A stretch of 64,000 nt of DNA from Candidatus Dormiibacterota bacterium (GCA_003162415.1 PMOL01000009.1:104444-168443), one strand, 5' to 3'; positions 17,453-26,484 are shown, counted from the first letter of the stretch. Made by a program: numbers and translations. Notes: generated by a model from the letters alone, not told the origin.

Positions 17453-18481
17453 ATGAGCGCGATCACCTGCGCGCTCGGCCCGGATTCCGCGGGGACTCTG
17501 CTGATGCGACTGCTCGGGCGGGCGCGTCGCAGCATTGACGCCGCGGTCTACGAGGTCGGGCCGTCGTATCGATGGGCCCTGGTCCGCGCTGCGGAGCGCG
17601 GCCTGCGTGTGCGCCTGGTGCTCGACGCGCACGTTTCCGACGGTAACGCGGCGACTGCACGCGCGTTGATCGATGCCGGTGCCGGGTGTCGGGTGGCCGG
17701 GGTGGGAGCCGACGCCGCCCACGGCAAGTTGCTCATCGTCGACGGGACGTTCGCCGTCGGCAGCGGCAACCTGCTTTGGCGCGATGCGCCCCGGGATCCT
17801 CATCTGCGCCTGCCTCCCGCTGGGCCGCCCCTCGCCGGGACGCGGGAGTGGTGGGTGACCGTGGCCCACGCCCGCCGGCTGCATCGGTCCGCGGACGACG
17901 CGTTCGAAGCCCACTGGGCCACGGCGACGGCGCCGCCGGCCGGTTGGGCCGTGGCGTCCGACGTCACAGCGCCCGCGGTGGGCATTCCAATGCCTCAGGT
18001 TGCTCCGAAGCTGCTCTGCGCGCCATCGGGCCGGCTCGCCCTGGTGATCGGCGGGGCGGCGGTCGGGGAGGCGCTGGGCGATCTGGTCTCCGCCGCCCGT
18101 CGACGGGTGCTGGTCACGGTTCCCTACGCGCATCCCAGGGCGCTGCCGGTTCGTGAGGTGCTCGATCTGATAGCCGAGGCGTCCTCCCGGAGGGTGGCCT
18201 GCGCGCTTCTGCTTGGCGCGATTCCCGACCCGAAGGAGGTGGACCTGCTCGCCGCGCTGCCGTTTCCCGTCCGCCGCATGGACCCGGCACGCTCGACGTC
18301 GGGCCATGCGAAGGGGCTGGTGGCCGACGGTGCCGTGCTGGTCTCCTCGGCGAACTGGAGCCAAGCTGGCCTCGGCGGCAACTGGGAGGCCGCGCTGTGG
18401 ATCGACCACCCCGGTGCTGCCGCGTATTACGCTGCAGCCTGGCGTCGCGACTGGGAAACGTCACTCGCAATCGACGTTTGA
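17453..18481 (+). CDS. Phospholipase D-like protein with two HKD motifs
   Basis: A 342-aa PLD-superfamily protein. The two catalytic motifs are HGKLLIVDGTFAVGSGNL near residue 89 and HAKGLVADGAVLVSSANWS near 284, both complete (H-x-K-x4-D with the trailing G/S-S-x-N). The two halves are similar, giving the usual pseudo-dimer. I chose ATG 17453 (MSAITC); GTG 17423 with GGGAGG 4 bases upstream is an alternative that adds ten residues. There is no signal peptide or extra domain. It could be a phospholipase, a cardiolipin-type synthase or a nuclease. Confidence 0.82.
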   Translation: MSAITCALGPDSAGTLLMRLLGRARRSIDAAVYEVGPSYRWALVRAAERGLRVRLVLDAHVSDGNAATARALIDAGAGCRVAGVGADAAHGKLLIVDGTFAVGSGNLLWRDAPRDPHLRLPPAGPPLAGTREWWVTVAHARRLHRSADDAFEAHWATATAPPAGWAVASDVTAPAVGIPMPQVAPKLLCAPSGRLALVIGGAAVGEALGDLVSAARRRVLVTVPYAHPRALPVREVLDLIAEASSRRVACALLLGAIPDPKEVDLLAALPFPVRRMDPARSTSGHAKGLVADGAVLVSSANWSQAGLGGNWEAALWIDHPGAAAYYAAAWRRDWETSLAIDV

Positions 18482-18498
18482 CGCCGGAAGGCCTCGTC

Positions 18499-18504
18499 TA
18501 TTCT
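18499..18504 (+). promoter_or_regulatory. Candidate -10 element for lon
   Basis: TATTCT lies 6 bases before ATG 18511. TTGACG at 18478-18483 is a possible -35, though the 15-base spacer is short. This implies a leaderless lon mRNA. Confidence 0.45.
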
Positions 18505-18510
18505 CTTGGG

Positions 18511-21204
18511 ATGCCCGATGTCGAGCCCTCGGCCCCCGCCGAGCCCGATCCGGCCGCTTCCGGCCCCGCCCCCCTGACCCTCCCGGCGGTACCGCTTCGG
18601 GACAACGTGGTGTTCCCGTCGCAGCTGGCACCGCTGGCTGCGGGCCGGCCGCGCTCGGTTGCGGCTCTCGAGGCCGCGGTCAACGGCGACGGGCGTGTGG
18701 TCCTGGCGATCCAGCGCGATGCCGAGCGCGACGAAGCCTCCATCAACGACGTGCATGCGATTGCGGTCATCGCCCATGTCGGCGCATTCCGGCGGCTTCC
18801 GGGCGGCGGCGCGCATGCGCTCGTCGAGGGCAAGGAACGCGTCCGCATCGATGCCTTCGACGCCTCCGGCGACGCCTGGATCGCTACCGTCACGCCGCTC
18901 CCACCCGAACCGGTCGAGGGCACCGAGGTGGACGCATTGTTCGGATCGGTCCGAGGCCTGTTCGCCGAGTACGTCAACGCCGGAGCCCAGGTCGGAGCCG
19001 ACACCGCGGTCGCGATGGCGCGCGCGTCGCAGCCGGAGCTGATCGCCGACATCGCCAGCACCTGTCCGGATTTCGGATTCGACGATCGCGTCGCCCTCCT
19101 CCAGGAGACCGGCACCCTCGTCCGCCTTCGCAAGCTCATCCCGCTGCTCGCCCGCGAAGTCGAAGTTGCCCAGCTGCGCAGCAAGATCCACGAAGACGTT
19201 CAGAAGACCATCAACAACTCGCAGCGCGAGCACATCCTCCGCGAGCAGCTCCGCGCCATCCGCAAGGAACTCTCGGAGCTCGACGACGCCGGTGAAGACG
19301 ACGAGGACCTCAGCGCTCGCGTGGAAAAAGCAGGAATGCCCGACAACGTCAAACAGCGCGTGCTGAAAGAAGTCCACCGCCTCGAGCAGATCCCCAGCGC
19401 CTCCCCAGAAATGGGAATGGTCAGAACCTGGGTCGACTGGCTTTTGGACCTTCCCTGGATAGACCCACCCGCAGAAACACTCGACATCGAACGCGCAGCG
19501 GCCATCCTCGACGAAGACCACTACGGCCTGACAAAGGTCAAAGATCGTGTGCTGGAATGGCTCGCTGTCCGCGACCGGATCCGCGTCAAGGCCGCAACAG
19601 AGCTGGCGACGGCGCAGGCGGCCAAGGTTGAAGCAGAGTCCGAGGCGGGAACGTCTACCCAGGAGGCGGGTGGCGGCACGGGGGGAAGCGCCGATGTGCT
19701 GACCGGCGCCGCGCAAGACGTTCCCAGAACGCAAGACGATGAGGAGTCAGACCGGGCAGGCGAGCGGCGAGGGGTCCCCGTGCCGACAGGACCCGCCGCA
19801 CTCGCGACCGCTCCCAAGCGCCGCACGTTGCAGACGCCGATACTCTGCTTCGTCGGGCCGCCCGGCGTCGGGAAGACGTCGCTCGGTAGATCAATCGCGC
19901 GAGCTCTTGATCGCAAGTTCGTGCGCATGAGTCTCGGCGGCATTCGTGACGAGGCTGAGATTCGTGGCCATCGTCGGACGTATATCGGCGCGCTGCCGGG
20001 CAGGATTATTCAGTCCATGCGAACGGCCGGAACGCGCAATGCGGTGATCATGCTCGACGAGATCGACAAAGTCGGTGCTGATTTCCGTGGTGATCCGTCG
20101 GCGGCGTTGCTCGAGGTGCTTGATCCGGAACAGAACTGGGAGTTCTCCGACCACTACCTCGAGGTTCCGTACGACCTCTCACAGGTGCTGTTCATCACCA
20201 CGGCGAATATCGTCGACACGATCAGTCCGCCGCTCCGCGACCGCATGGAGATCATCCGGATTACCGGGTACACGGAGCAGGAAAAGGTACAGATTGCCGA
20301 GCGCCACCTGGTGCCGCGCCAGCTCGACCAGCACTCGCTCGACGCGGGTGAGCTGCAGATTCCGCGCGAGACCATCGTCGCGATGCTGCATGGGTACACC
20401 CGCGAGGCCGGCGTGCGCCAGCTTGATCGCACCATCGCCGAGGTCGCTCGTAAGGTGCCGCGCAAGCTCGCTGCCGGGGAAACGCCTCCCGTGGTCATCA
20501 CCCCGGAGGACCTCTCGGAACTGCTCGGTCCGCGACGGCATGACTACGGCGAGGCCCACGAGCAGGACGAGATCGGTGCCGTGACCGGTGTCGTGGTCAG
20601 CGAGGTGGGCGGCGACATCGTGACCGTCGAGGCGCTGGCCATCGAGACGAAGCCCGAGCTCGTGCTGACCGGGCAGCTCGGCAGTGTGATGGAGGAGTCC
20701 GCCCGTGCAGCGCTGTCGTGGGCGAAGGTCCACGCGGTCGAGTACGGCGCGCCCCGAGACTTCTTCGACACCCATGCCATCCACGTTCACGTCCCAGCAG
20801 GCGCAATCCCCAAGGATGGGCCTTCCGCCGGGGTGACCATGGCGACCGCGATGGTGTCGGTTGCGTCCGGGCGGCGCGTGCGCCGCGACCTCGCGATGAC
20901 CGGCGAGGTGACCCTGCGGGGCAAGGTACTTCCCATCGGCGGCGTCAAGGACAAGCTGCTCGCCGCGCACCGTTCGGGGCTGAAGACCTTCATCCTGCCG
21001 GCGAAGAACGTGCGCGACCTGTACGAGGTCGACAAGGAGATCCTCGAGGCGATCGAGGTCGTTCCCGTGGATAACGTGGGTGAGGTGCTCGACCGCGCGC
21101 TGGTCGCGTCGGACGCCCCACGCCGGCGTGAGCGGGGTGCGGGGTTCGTGCTTCCGATCACCGCTTCGGACGTCCTCGGCCCGATCAACGCCAACCCCGC
21201 GTAA
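18511..21204 (+). CDS. lon: ATP-dependent protease Lon
   Basis: An 897-aa LonA protease that degrades misfolded and regulatory proteins in the cytosol. It has an N-terminal substrate-binding domain (LPAVPLRDNVVFP near 25-37), then a helical region. The AAA+ module has Walker A GPPGVGKTSLG near 450, Walker B VIMLDEIDKV, and SLGGIRDEAEIRGHRRTYIG. The protease domain has KDGPSAGVT with the catalytic Ser near 772 and GGVKDKLLAAHR with the catalytic Lys near 815. Between the helical region and Walker A, residues about 360-430 are a low-complexity, acidic and Gly/Thr-rich insertion not present in typical Lon (about 800 aa). ATG 18511 is chosen because of the leaderless -10. Confidence 0.95.
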   Translation: MPDVEPSAPAEPDPAASGPAPLTLPAVPLRDNVVFPSQLAPLAAGRPRSVAALEAAVNGDGRVVLAIQRDAERDEASINDVHAIAVIAHVGAFRRLPGGGAHALVEGKERVRIDAFDASGDAWIATVTPLPPEPVEGTEVDALFGSVRGLFAEYVNAGAQVGADTAVAMARASQPELIADIASTCPDFGFDDRVALLQETGTLVRLRKLIPLLAREVEVAQLRSKIHEDVQKTINNSQREHILREQLRAIRKELSELDDAGEDDEDLSARVEKAGMPDNVKQRVLKEVHRLEQIPSASPEMGMVRTWVDWLLDLPWIDPPAETLDIERAAAILDEDHYGLTKVKDRVLEWLAVRDRIRVKAATELATAQAAKVEAESEAGTSTQEAGGGTGGSADVLTGAAQDVPRTQDDEESDRAGERRGVPVPTGPAALATAPKRRTLQTPILCFVGPPGVGKTSLGRSIARALDRKFVRMSLGGIRDEAEIRGHRRTYIGALPGRIIQSMRTAGTRNAVIMLDEIDKVGADFRGDPSAALLEVLDPEQNWEFSDHYLEVPYDLSQVLFITTANIVDTISPPLRDRMEIIRITGYTEQEKVQIAERHLVPRQLDQHSLDAGELQIPRETIVAMLHGYTREAGVRQLDRTIAEVARKVPRKLAAGETPPVVITPEDLSELLGPRRHDYGEAHEQDEIGAVTGVVVSEVGGDIVTVEALAIETKPELVLTGQLGSVMEESARAALSWAKVHAVEYGAPRDFFDTHAIHVHVPAGAIPKDGPSAGVTMATAMVSVASGRRVRRDLAMTGEVTLRGKVLPIGGVKDKLLAAHRSGLKTFILPAKNVRDLYEVDKEILEAIEVVPVDNVGEVLDRALVASDAPRRRERGAGFVLPITASDVLGPINANPA

Positions 21205-21207
21205 TCT
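21202..21207 (+). promoter_or_regulatory. Candidate -10 element for the glyoxalase II-like gene
   Basis: TAATCT, which includes the lon stop codon, lies 7 bases before GTG 21215. It may give a separate leaderless transcript. Confidence 0.3.
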
Positions 21208-21214
21208 TTCGGTC

Positions 21215-21868
21215 GTGACCGACACGCTTCGCGACCTCCTCGAGCTGGCCATCGTGGTCGACCCGACGTTCGATCAGAACTGCTACGTGCTGCGCCGGCG
21301 CGATACCACCGAGGCACTCGTCATCGATCCGGGATTGCAGTATCCGCAGACACTCGACCTGCTGGAGAAGCGCGGATTGCGCTGCGATCGCATTCTCCTG
21401 ACTCACGGCCATCCAGACCACGTGAGCGGCGTCCCGGCGATCAAGGCGGCATTCGGATGTGAGGCTGCGATCCATCCCGATGATCGCGAACAGCTCGACG
21501 CCGTTCGGTACCTTCCAGGTGTTCCGGACGACCTACCCGACGTTGTGTGCGAGGAGGATCTAAGCGACGGCGAATTGCTCCGCTGGCACGGCCTCGACAT
21601 CGAAGTCGTGCACACGCCGGGGCACACCCGTGGGTCGGTGTGCTTCAGGATCGGACCCGACCTACTGTCGGGCGACACGCTGTTCCACCGCGGTGTCGGT
21701 CGCTGCGATCTGCCCGGCGGATCGTGGCCGGCACTCATCTTTTCGATCGAAAACCGCATCTATACGCTGCCTCCCGACACGGTCGTCTACCCCGGCCACG
21801 GTCAGCGCACCACTGTGGATGAGGAGATGCGCGGCAACCCGTTTGTGGTGCATCCGCGATACCGCTGA
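21215..21868 (+). CDS. Glyoxalase II-like metallo-beta-lactamase hydrolase
   Basis: A 217-aa metallohydrolase. THGHPDHVSG near residue 62 holds the metal-binding HxHxDH, HTPGHTRGSVCF near 133 gives the next His, LLSGDTLFHRGVGR the bridging Asp, and VVYPGHGQRTTV the last His. The GDTLF...GRxD pattern is that of the hydroxyacylglutathione hydrolase-like subfamily, which cleaves thioesters. It starts at GTG 21215, 10 bases after lon. In a mycothiol or other thiol background the true substrate would not be glutathione; that is open. Confidence 0.85.
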   Translation: MTDTLRDLLELAIVVDPTFDQNCYVLRRRDTTEALVIDPGLQYPQTLDLLEKRGLRCDRILLTHGHPDHVSGVPAIKAAFGCEAAIHPDDREQLDAVRYLPGVPDDLPDVVCEEDLSDGELLRWHGLDIEVVHTPGHTRGSVCFRIGPDLLSGDTLFHRGVGRCDLPGGSWPALIFSIENRIYTLPPDTVVYPGHGQRTTVDEEMRGNPFVVHPRYR

Positions 21869-21910
21869 CCGGGGGACCCTGTGCTACGGTGGTTGGGAGG
21901 GGTGTTGAGA

Positions 21911-22540
21911 GTGAGCTTGGTTATGCGTACAGCACTGGTCGTCGGCGCCTGCGCCATCGTCGCGGTTATGACCGCCGGCTGCGGCGATACCACGAACATC
22001 GCGGCCTCGTCAGCCGATCCGACGTCGGGACTGGCATCACCCTCCGCATCCGCATCGGCGTGTGCGAACCCGCAACTCAGTTCGTCGACCTCACCAGTCA
22101 CCCGGCTGGCGCTCACGGTCAGTGGAATCCCGTATGGCGGCCCGCCGCTGAAACAGATCACCGACGGCGAGATGAACAACACCCCGAACAGCGACCAGCG
22201 CGGATTTGCCAATGCCACCAACACGTATCGCATCGAGGACGACGTCGTGCTCGATCCTTCGGCGCTCAACGCAAGCGCGGACTACCCACAGTTGCGCGAC
22301 GCGGCGAAGAAGCAGTTCGTGTCAGTCACGAGCGTATCGTCGCTCGGACATCTCGGCTGCCAGGCTGATGAGTTCATCGGCAAAACGCTGACCGGGTACA
22401 GCCAGGTTGGCGTCGCGTTGCAGGACGGCGATGTGATCGCGGTCGTCCTCGTTGTCAATTCCGCAGCGCCGGTGGATCCGGCCTTCGCCGCAGCGGTCGC
22501 TCTCGCTCAGGATCAGAAGATCGCCGGCGCGGCGGCCTGA
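21911..22540 (+). CDS. Hypothetical lipoprotein
   Basis: A 209-aa exported protein. A basic, hydrophobic N-terminus ends at the lipobox MTAGC, followed by a Ser/Ala/Thr-rich linker (SADPTSGLASPSASASA). The mature part has no motif I recognise; it contains two cysteines that might pair. GTG 21911 is preferred because GGGAGGGG lies 8 bases upstream; ATG 21923 is also possible. It is followed after 2 bases by the convergent NUDIX gene. Confidence 0.7.
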   Translation: MSLVMRTALVVGACAIVAVMTAGCGDTTNIAASSADPTSGLASPSASASACANPQLSSSTSPVTRLALTVSGIPYGGPPLKQITDGEMNNTPNSDQRGFANATNTYRIEDDVVLDPSALNASADYPQLRDAAKKQFVSVTSVSSLGHLGCQADEFIGKTLTGYSQVGVALQDGDVIAVVLVVNSAAPVDPAFAAAVALAQDQKIAGAAA

Positions 22541-22542
22541 GG

Positions 22543-23142
22543 TCAGTCGGTCCGGCCGAGGCGCTCGAGCAACTCGTGCACGATCGCCCCGGTGACCCCC
22601 CAGATGATCCGGCCGGACACCTCGTAGTAGTGAACCTCACCGCGCATGCCGTCGCGCTCGATCTCGCGAATCGTATGCGGCGCCACCATGAGGTCTGCGA
22701 TGTCGACATGAAACCACTCAGCGATCTCGAAATCGTCGGACCTGAACTCGATTGGCCCGCGCTGCAGACCCACGACCGGTGTCAGCCACCGTCCCGAGAC
22801 CACTGTCGAGAACGGGGTCAGCGCGCCGAGGATCTCTACGCTCTCGGCCCCGATCCCCAACTCCTCTCCCGCTTCGCGGAGAGCCGTCGCCACCACGTCC
22901 GCGTCAGTTGTCTCGGCCCCTCCGCCGGGAAACGCGATCTGGCCCGGGTGATGGCGAAGCTCCTCCGAGCGGAGTACGAAGAGGAGAGGGACGCGCGGCG
23001 TCGCCGGATCGCACAGAAGCAGCACCGATGCCGGTCGCAGGCCGTCCGGCGCAACCGGCGCGCCGGCCGGGTCGCGGACCGCCAGCCGCAGCCGATCCAC
23101 GAGGTCCGGTGCGACGGTGCTCGCATCGCCGTCGAAGCTCAT
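22543..23142 (-). CDS. NUDIX hydrolase, CoA pyrophosphatase type
   Basis: A 199-aa NUDIX enzyme like NudL/PCD1, which split CoA into phosphopantetheine and 3',5'-ADP. The family pattern is clear: LLFVLRSEELRHHPGQIAFP corresponds to the CoA-pyrophosphatase signature (L-L-T-x-R-S-x3-R-x3-G-x3-F-P-G-G), followed directly by an intact NUDIX box GGGAETTDADVVATALREA then GEELG. The C-terminal HYYEVSGRIIWGVTG also fits. ATG 23142 was chosen because the protein then begins near the domain start. It diverges from a small zinc-ribbon gene with 29 bases between. Confidence 0.85.
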   Translation of the reverse strand: MSFDGDASTVAPDLVDRLRLAVRDPAGAPVAPDGLRPASVLLLCDPATPRVPLLFVLRSEELRHHPGQIAFPGGGAETTDADVVATALREAGEELGIGAESVEILGALTPFSTVVSGRWLTPVVGLQRGPIEFRSDDFEIAEWFHVDIADLMVAPHTIREIERDGMRGEVHYYEVSGRIIWGVTGAIVHELLERLGRTD

Positions 23143-23158
23143 TGTCCTGTCGAGGCCG

Positions 23159-23164
23159 TAGGCT
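23159..23164 (+). promoter_or_regulatory. Candidate -10 element for the zinc-ribbon gene
   Basis: TAGGCT lies 7 bases before ATG 23172. Confidence 0.3.
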
Positions 23165-23171
23165 TGAGTCG

Positions 23172-23462
23172 ATGAGCATCGACGTCCCCCGCGATACCAA
23201 GCCCCGCCGGCGTTGCGCGAAGTGCGGTGGCGACATGCGTTTCTCGCATCGCGAGTACGCCGGCAAGGGGATGTCGGCCGCCGTGCTGCGCTGTGCCGGC
23301 TGCGGTGACGTGATTCGCGACACCGCGCGCGAAACCTCGCCGGTGCCGCAACGCCACACCTCGAAACGTCATCGCGACCTCGATGCGGGCCCCCCGGCGA
23401 ATCCCGTCCTCGACCCCGAAATCGCCGCGCGGCTTTTGGAATCCACACGCGACCCGGGTTGA
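23172..23462 (+). CDS. Small zinc-ribbon hypothetical protein
   Basis: A 96-aa basic protein with two CxxC pairs, CAKCGG near residue 15 and CAGCGD near 41, spaced as in a zinc ribbon. A disordered, Arg/Pro-rich tail follows. It could bind nucleic acid or act as a small metal-binding accessory protein; nothing in the context fixes its role. It ends just before the convergent carboxylesterase gene. The coding call rests on the paired CxxC motifs, the leaderless -10 and G/C-rich third positions. Confidence 0.65.
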   Translation: MSIDVPRDTKPRRRCAKCGGDMRFSHREYAGKGMSAAVLRCAGCGDVIRDTARETSPVPQRHTSKRHRDLDAGPPANPVLDPEIAARLLESTRDPG

Positions 23463-23463
23463 G

Positions 23464-24270
23464 TCATCGTCCCGCGGCCGCAGCCGCTCGCGCCGCCGGG
23501 ACGAAGCGCTCGAACCACTGAACGATGTCGTCGCTGACACGGTCACGATCGACATCGACGGAAATCGCGTGGCCGCTGCGAGGCAGCATCTCCAGCTGCA
23601 CCGCCTGGCTGCCGACGAGCCGCCGCGCAATCTCTCGGGCACAGCGCGGATCGATGGATCGATCCCGTTCGCCGTGCACAACCAGCACCGGAGCACGGAC
23701 TTCGGGCAGCTCCTTGCGGACCACCGCGCACACGCGGCGAAGCTCGTCGATGCTTCGGGTGGGACGCACGCCGTAGCTATGGAGCTCCTCGACCGCGTCG
23801 GGATTCCAGAGGTCGACGTCGTCACCGGCGCGATGCCAGCGGACCACGCGCTTGAGCAGCGGGAGCAACGGTGGTAGCGGTCCGCTCAGCCAGATCGGCG
23901 CCGCAAGCGTGGCGACGGCTCGGACGCGCAGATCATGTGCCGCGAGGTGGAGCGCGAGCGTGCCACCCATCGACTGACCAGCAACCACGACGTCATCACA
24001 CTGCGAGGCCAGCTCATCGAAGGCCGCCGCAACACCGGCCGCCCAATCCTGCCAGCGCGTTCGCTCCAGGTCATGCGGCGTCGTGCCGTGGCCGGGAAGC
24101 ATCGGTGCGTAGCATCGATAGCCACGGGTTGCCAGCACCTCGCCAAGGCGACGCAACTCTGGCGGCGTGCTGGCGAAGCCGTGGATGAGGAGTGCTCCGC
24201 GCGGTCCATCGCCAAGGCGCCAGGGGCGGACGACCTCAGGGTCGAAGGGGGCAAGGGTGCGCGCGGTCAC
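23464..24270 (-). CDS. Alpha/beta hydrolase, carboxylesterase (COG1647-like)
   Basis: A 268-aa serine hydrolase. LLIHGFASTPPELRRLGEVL is the oxyanion entry (HGF) typical of thermostable carboxylesterase/monoacylglycerol lipases, with LPGHGTTPHDLERTRWQDW following. VVVAGQSMGG contains the nucleophilic Ser, VHGERDRSIDP the acid and LPRSGHAIS the His. GTG 24270 was chosen because a perfect TATACT hexamer sits 7 bases upstream on the minus strand; the ORF extends further upstream without family similarity. It diverges from trpD. Confidence 0.82.
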   Translation of the reverse strand: MTARTLAPFDPEVVRPWRLGDGPRGALLIHGFASTPPELRRLGEVLATRGYRCYAPMLPGHGTTPHDLERTRWQDWAAGVAAAFDELASQCDDVVVAGQSMGGTLALHLAAHDLRVRAVATLAAPIWLSGPLPPLLPLLKRVVRWHRAGDDVDLWNPDAVEELHSYGVRPTRSIDELRRVCAVVRKELPEVRAPVLVVHGERDRSIDPRCAREIARRLVGSQAVQLEMLPRSGHAISVDVDRDRVSDDIVQWFERFVPAARAAAAAGR

Positions 24271-24277
24271 GCCTCCG

Positions 24278-24283
24278 AGTATA
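24278..24283 (-). promoter_or_regulatory. Candidate -10 element for the carboxylesterase gene
   Basis: TATACT on the minus strand lies 7 bases before GTG 24270, a near-consensus leaderless promoter. Confidence 0.5.
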
Positions 24284-24309
24284 TGGACCGCGCCGCTCAC
24301 GCTCGGTGC

Positions 24310-24315
24310 TACCGT
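24310..24315 (+). promoter_or_regulatory. Candidate -10 element for trpD
   Basis: TACCGT lies 8 bases before ATG 24324. Confidence 0.3.
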
Positions 24316-24323
24316 CGCCCGCG

Positions 24324-25352
24324 ATGGGTGCGGAGGTGATGCGGCAGGCACTCGAGACGGTGGTGTCAGACCGCTCCCTCGACGTCGCGACCGCGCGAGC
24401 GGTGATGGACACGATGATGGACGGGGAGGCGACGCCGGTTCTGGTCGGAGCCCTGGTGGCCGCACTGCGCACCAAGGGCGAGTCGGTTGATGAGCTGAGC
24501 GGGATGGTCGAATCGATGCGGGCGCATGCCACACCGGTAACCCTGCCTGTCGAGGCCGTCGACACATGCGGCACCGGAGGCGACGGCGCCGGCACCTTCA
24601 ACATCTCGACTGCCGCCGCGCTGGTGGCCGCCGGCGCCGGATGCCCGGTCGCGAAGCACGGCAACCGTGCGGCGTCGTCGCGGTGCGGCAGCGCAGATGT
24701 GCTCGAGGCGCTCGGCGTCGTGATCTCCTTGTCGCCAGACGGTGTTCGACGTTGTGTGGAGGAGGCCGGCATCGGCTTTCTCTTCGCACCCGCGTTTCAT
24801 CCTGCGTTGCGTCACGTCGGCCCCGTCCGCAGCGAGCTGGGCATTCGAACCGTCTTCAACGTGCTCGGCCCGCTGGCGAACCCGGCTCGGGTCCGGCATC
24901 AGTTGCTGGGCGTTTCGAATGCGAGGCTCACACCCATGATGGCCGAGGTGCTGCATCGACTGGGACACGTCCACGCGCTTGTCTTCACCGGGCCGGACGG
25001 CGTTGACGAGCTCGGAGTCGGCGGAACCGCGCGGTGTTACGAGGTCACGGTCGAGGGCGTCCGCGATTTCGTCCTCGACCCGCGCGACGTGGGGCTCGAG
25101 CCGGCTCCGCTCGATGCGGTTCGTGGCGGCGATGCGGCAACCAACGCCGCAACCATCCGGTCCGTTCTCGACGGCGAGCGCGGGCCGAGACGCGATGTCG
25201 TCCTGCTCAACGCCGCAGCCGTGCTGGTCGCAGCCGACCACGTCACCACGTTGCTCGACGGCGTGGCAGTGGCGGCGGCGTCGATCGAAACCGGCGCAGC
25301 CCAGCGCGCACTGGAGCGTCTGGCTCGCGTGTCCCACGAGATGGCCGCGTGA
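24324..25352 (+). CDS. trpD: Anthranilate phosphoribosyltransferase
   Basis: A 342-aa enzyme of tryptophan synthesis that joins anthranilate to PRPP. DTCGTGGDGAGTFNIST near residue 80 is the glycine-rich PRPP loop of TrpD, followed by AKHGNRAASSRCGSADVLEA with the family's KHGNRA-S-S-x-G-S-A-D motif, then RTVFNVLGPLANP and GPDGVDELG. The length fits the family. No other trp genes are near, so it is an orphan trpD. Its stop overlaps the next gene (GTGA), which suggests co-transcription with the COG1579 and rnhA genes. Confidence 0.95.
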   Translation: MGAEVMRQALETVVSDRSLDVATARAVMDTMMDGEATPVLVGALVAALRTKGESVDELSGMVESMRAHATPVTLPVEAVDTCGTGGDGAGTFNISTAAALVAAGAGCPVAKHGNRAASSRCGSADVLEALGVVISLSPDGVRRCVEEAGIGFLFAPAFHPALRHVGPVRSELGIRTVFNVLGPLANPARVRHQLLGVSNARLTPMMAEVLHRLGHVHALVFTGPDGVDELGVGGTARCYEVTVEGVRDFVLDPRDVGLEPAPLDAVRGGDAATNAATIRSVLDGERGPRRDVVLLNAAAVLVAADHVTTLLDGVAVAAASIETGAAQRALERLARVSHEMAA

Positions 25353-26044
25353 GCCGCGCGTCGGCGCTGCTCAGCCTCCAGCAGATCGACGATCGCATTG
25401 CGGCAATCACCGCGGAGATCGCCGGCGTCGAGGCTTCAGTCAAAGGCGATCCCGAGCTTGATCATCTGCGCAAGGCGGAAGCCGCGGCGCAGGAGGAGCA
25501 CCGCACGCTCGATACCACCGCGAGGCTTGCGGAGCTCGAAGCGGCATCGCTGCAGAGTCGCATTCGCGAGCTCGACCGGCGCCTCTACGGAGGCACGGTG
25601 CGCAACCCCACGGAGCTCATGGAGATGCAGCGCGAGCTCGAGGTGATGCGCGCGAAGCTCTCCACGGCGGAGGACGACGCGCTCGAGCGCATGGAGCAGG
25701 TGGACCAGTCGCAGGCGACCCTGCAGAGCGCTTCCGCCCTTGTGGCAGCACGCGAATCGCAGCGCGCCGGTGCGATGGAGCCGATGCGCGCGCGCCTCGC
25801 ATCGCTGACCGCGGAGCGCGACATCCTCAACGCGGAACGTGACGCAGTCCGGGCCGACACCGACCCGGCCGATCTCTCGCTCTACGCGCGCATCGCGGCG
25901 CATCGCCGCCCCGCGGTGACCGGTCTGGCGGGCGACTTCTGCGCCGGCTGCCACATGCCCGTGTCCAACGAGGAACGTCGCGCCGTGCGCACGGGGACGG
26001 GGCTCACCCAATGCGCGAATTGCGACCGGATCCTCGCTCCATGA
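25349..26044 (+). CDS. COG1579 coiled-coil protein with C4 zinc ribbon
   Basis: A 231-aa protein. Residues about 1-180 are a long antiparallel coiled coil rich in Glu, Arg and Ala (ELEAASLQSRIRELDRRLY followed by GG and NPTEL, the conserved loop). The C-terminal ~50 residues carry two pairs of cysteines, CAGCHMPV and CANCDRIL, forming a zinc ribbon. Function is unknown across the family, though it is often encoded beside rnhA. Here GTG 25349 overlaps the trpD stop, and its own stop overlaps ATG of rnhA. Confidence 0.85.
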   Translation: MSRASALLSLQQIDDRIAAITAEIAGVEASVKGDPELDHLRKAEAAAQEEHRTLDTTARLAELEAASLQSRIRELDRRLYGGTVRNPTELMEMQRELEVMRAKLSTAEDDALERMEQVDQSQATLQSASALVAARESQRAGAMEPMRARLASLTAERDILNAERDAVRADTDPADLSLYARIAAHRRPAVTGLAGDFCAGCHMPVSNEERRAVRTGTGLTQCANCDRILAP

Positions 26045-26484
26045 CATCGACGGTGGTCGCATACACCGACGGCGCCTGCTCGGGAAACCCCGGTGCCGGC
26101 GCGTGGGCATACAGGATCGAATGGCCGGACGGCGTCGTCGACGAGGCGGCTGGTGGTGAGCGCGAGACGACCAACAATCGAGAGGAGTTGAAGGCGGTTC
26201 GCGAGGCGCTTCGTCGCATTCGCGCGCGCATCGGCGACGATCCTGCGTGGCGGATCGTGGTGCGCACCGACAGCCTGGGCGTCATCAACTGGCTCACCGG
26301 GTCGTGGAAGCGTAAGAAGAATCTCGACCTGTATCCGACCATCGATCCCCTCGTTGATGCGCGGGTGCGATTCGAGCACGTGCGTGGCCACAGCGGCAAT
26401 CCAGGCAATGAACGCGTCGACAGCCTGGCGGTGGAGGAGACGCAGCGGATCCTGGCCGGCTCCGCCGGCGGGGGTAGCGCGTGA
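26041..26484 (+). CDS. rnhA: Ribonuclease HI
   Basis: A 147-aa RNase HI that removes RNA from RNA-DNA hybrids. Active-site residues are visible: Asp in YTDGACSGNPGAG, Glu in TTNNREELKAV, Asp in VRTDS, and His/Asp in RGHSGNPGNERVDSLA. The basic handle (GSWKRKKNLDLY) is also present. The ATG overlaps the upstream stop (ATGA). The rnpB gene follows on the opposite strand within 15 bases. Confidence 0.95.
   Translation: MTSTVVAYTDGACSGNPGAGAWAYRIEWPDGVVDEAAGGERETTNNREELKAVREALRRIRARIGDDPAWRIVVRTDSLGVINWLTGSWKRKKNLDLYPTIDPLVDARVRFEHVRGHSGNPGNERVDSLAVEETQRILAGSAGGGSA

Noticed and set aside
18397..18510. Open frame extending Lon into the phospholipase D-like gene
   Set aside because: It is a shadow of the PLD-like gene; ATG 18511 has a leaderless -10 and begins the Lon-like sequence.
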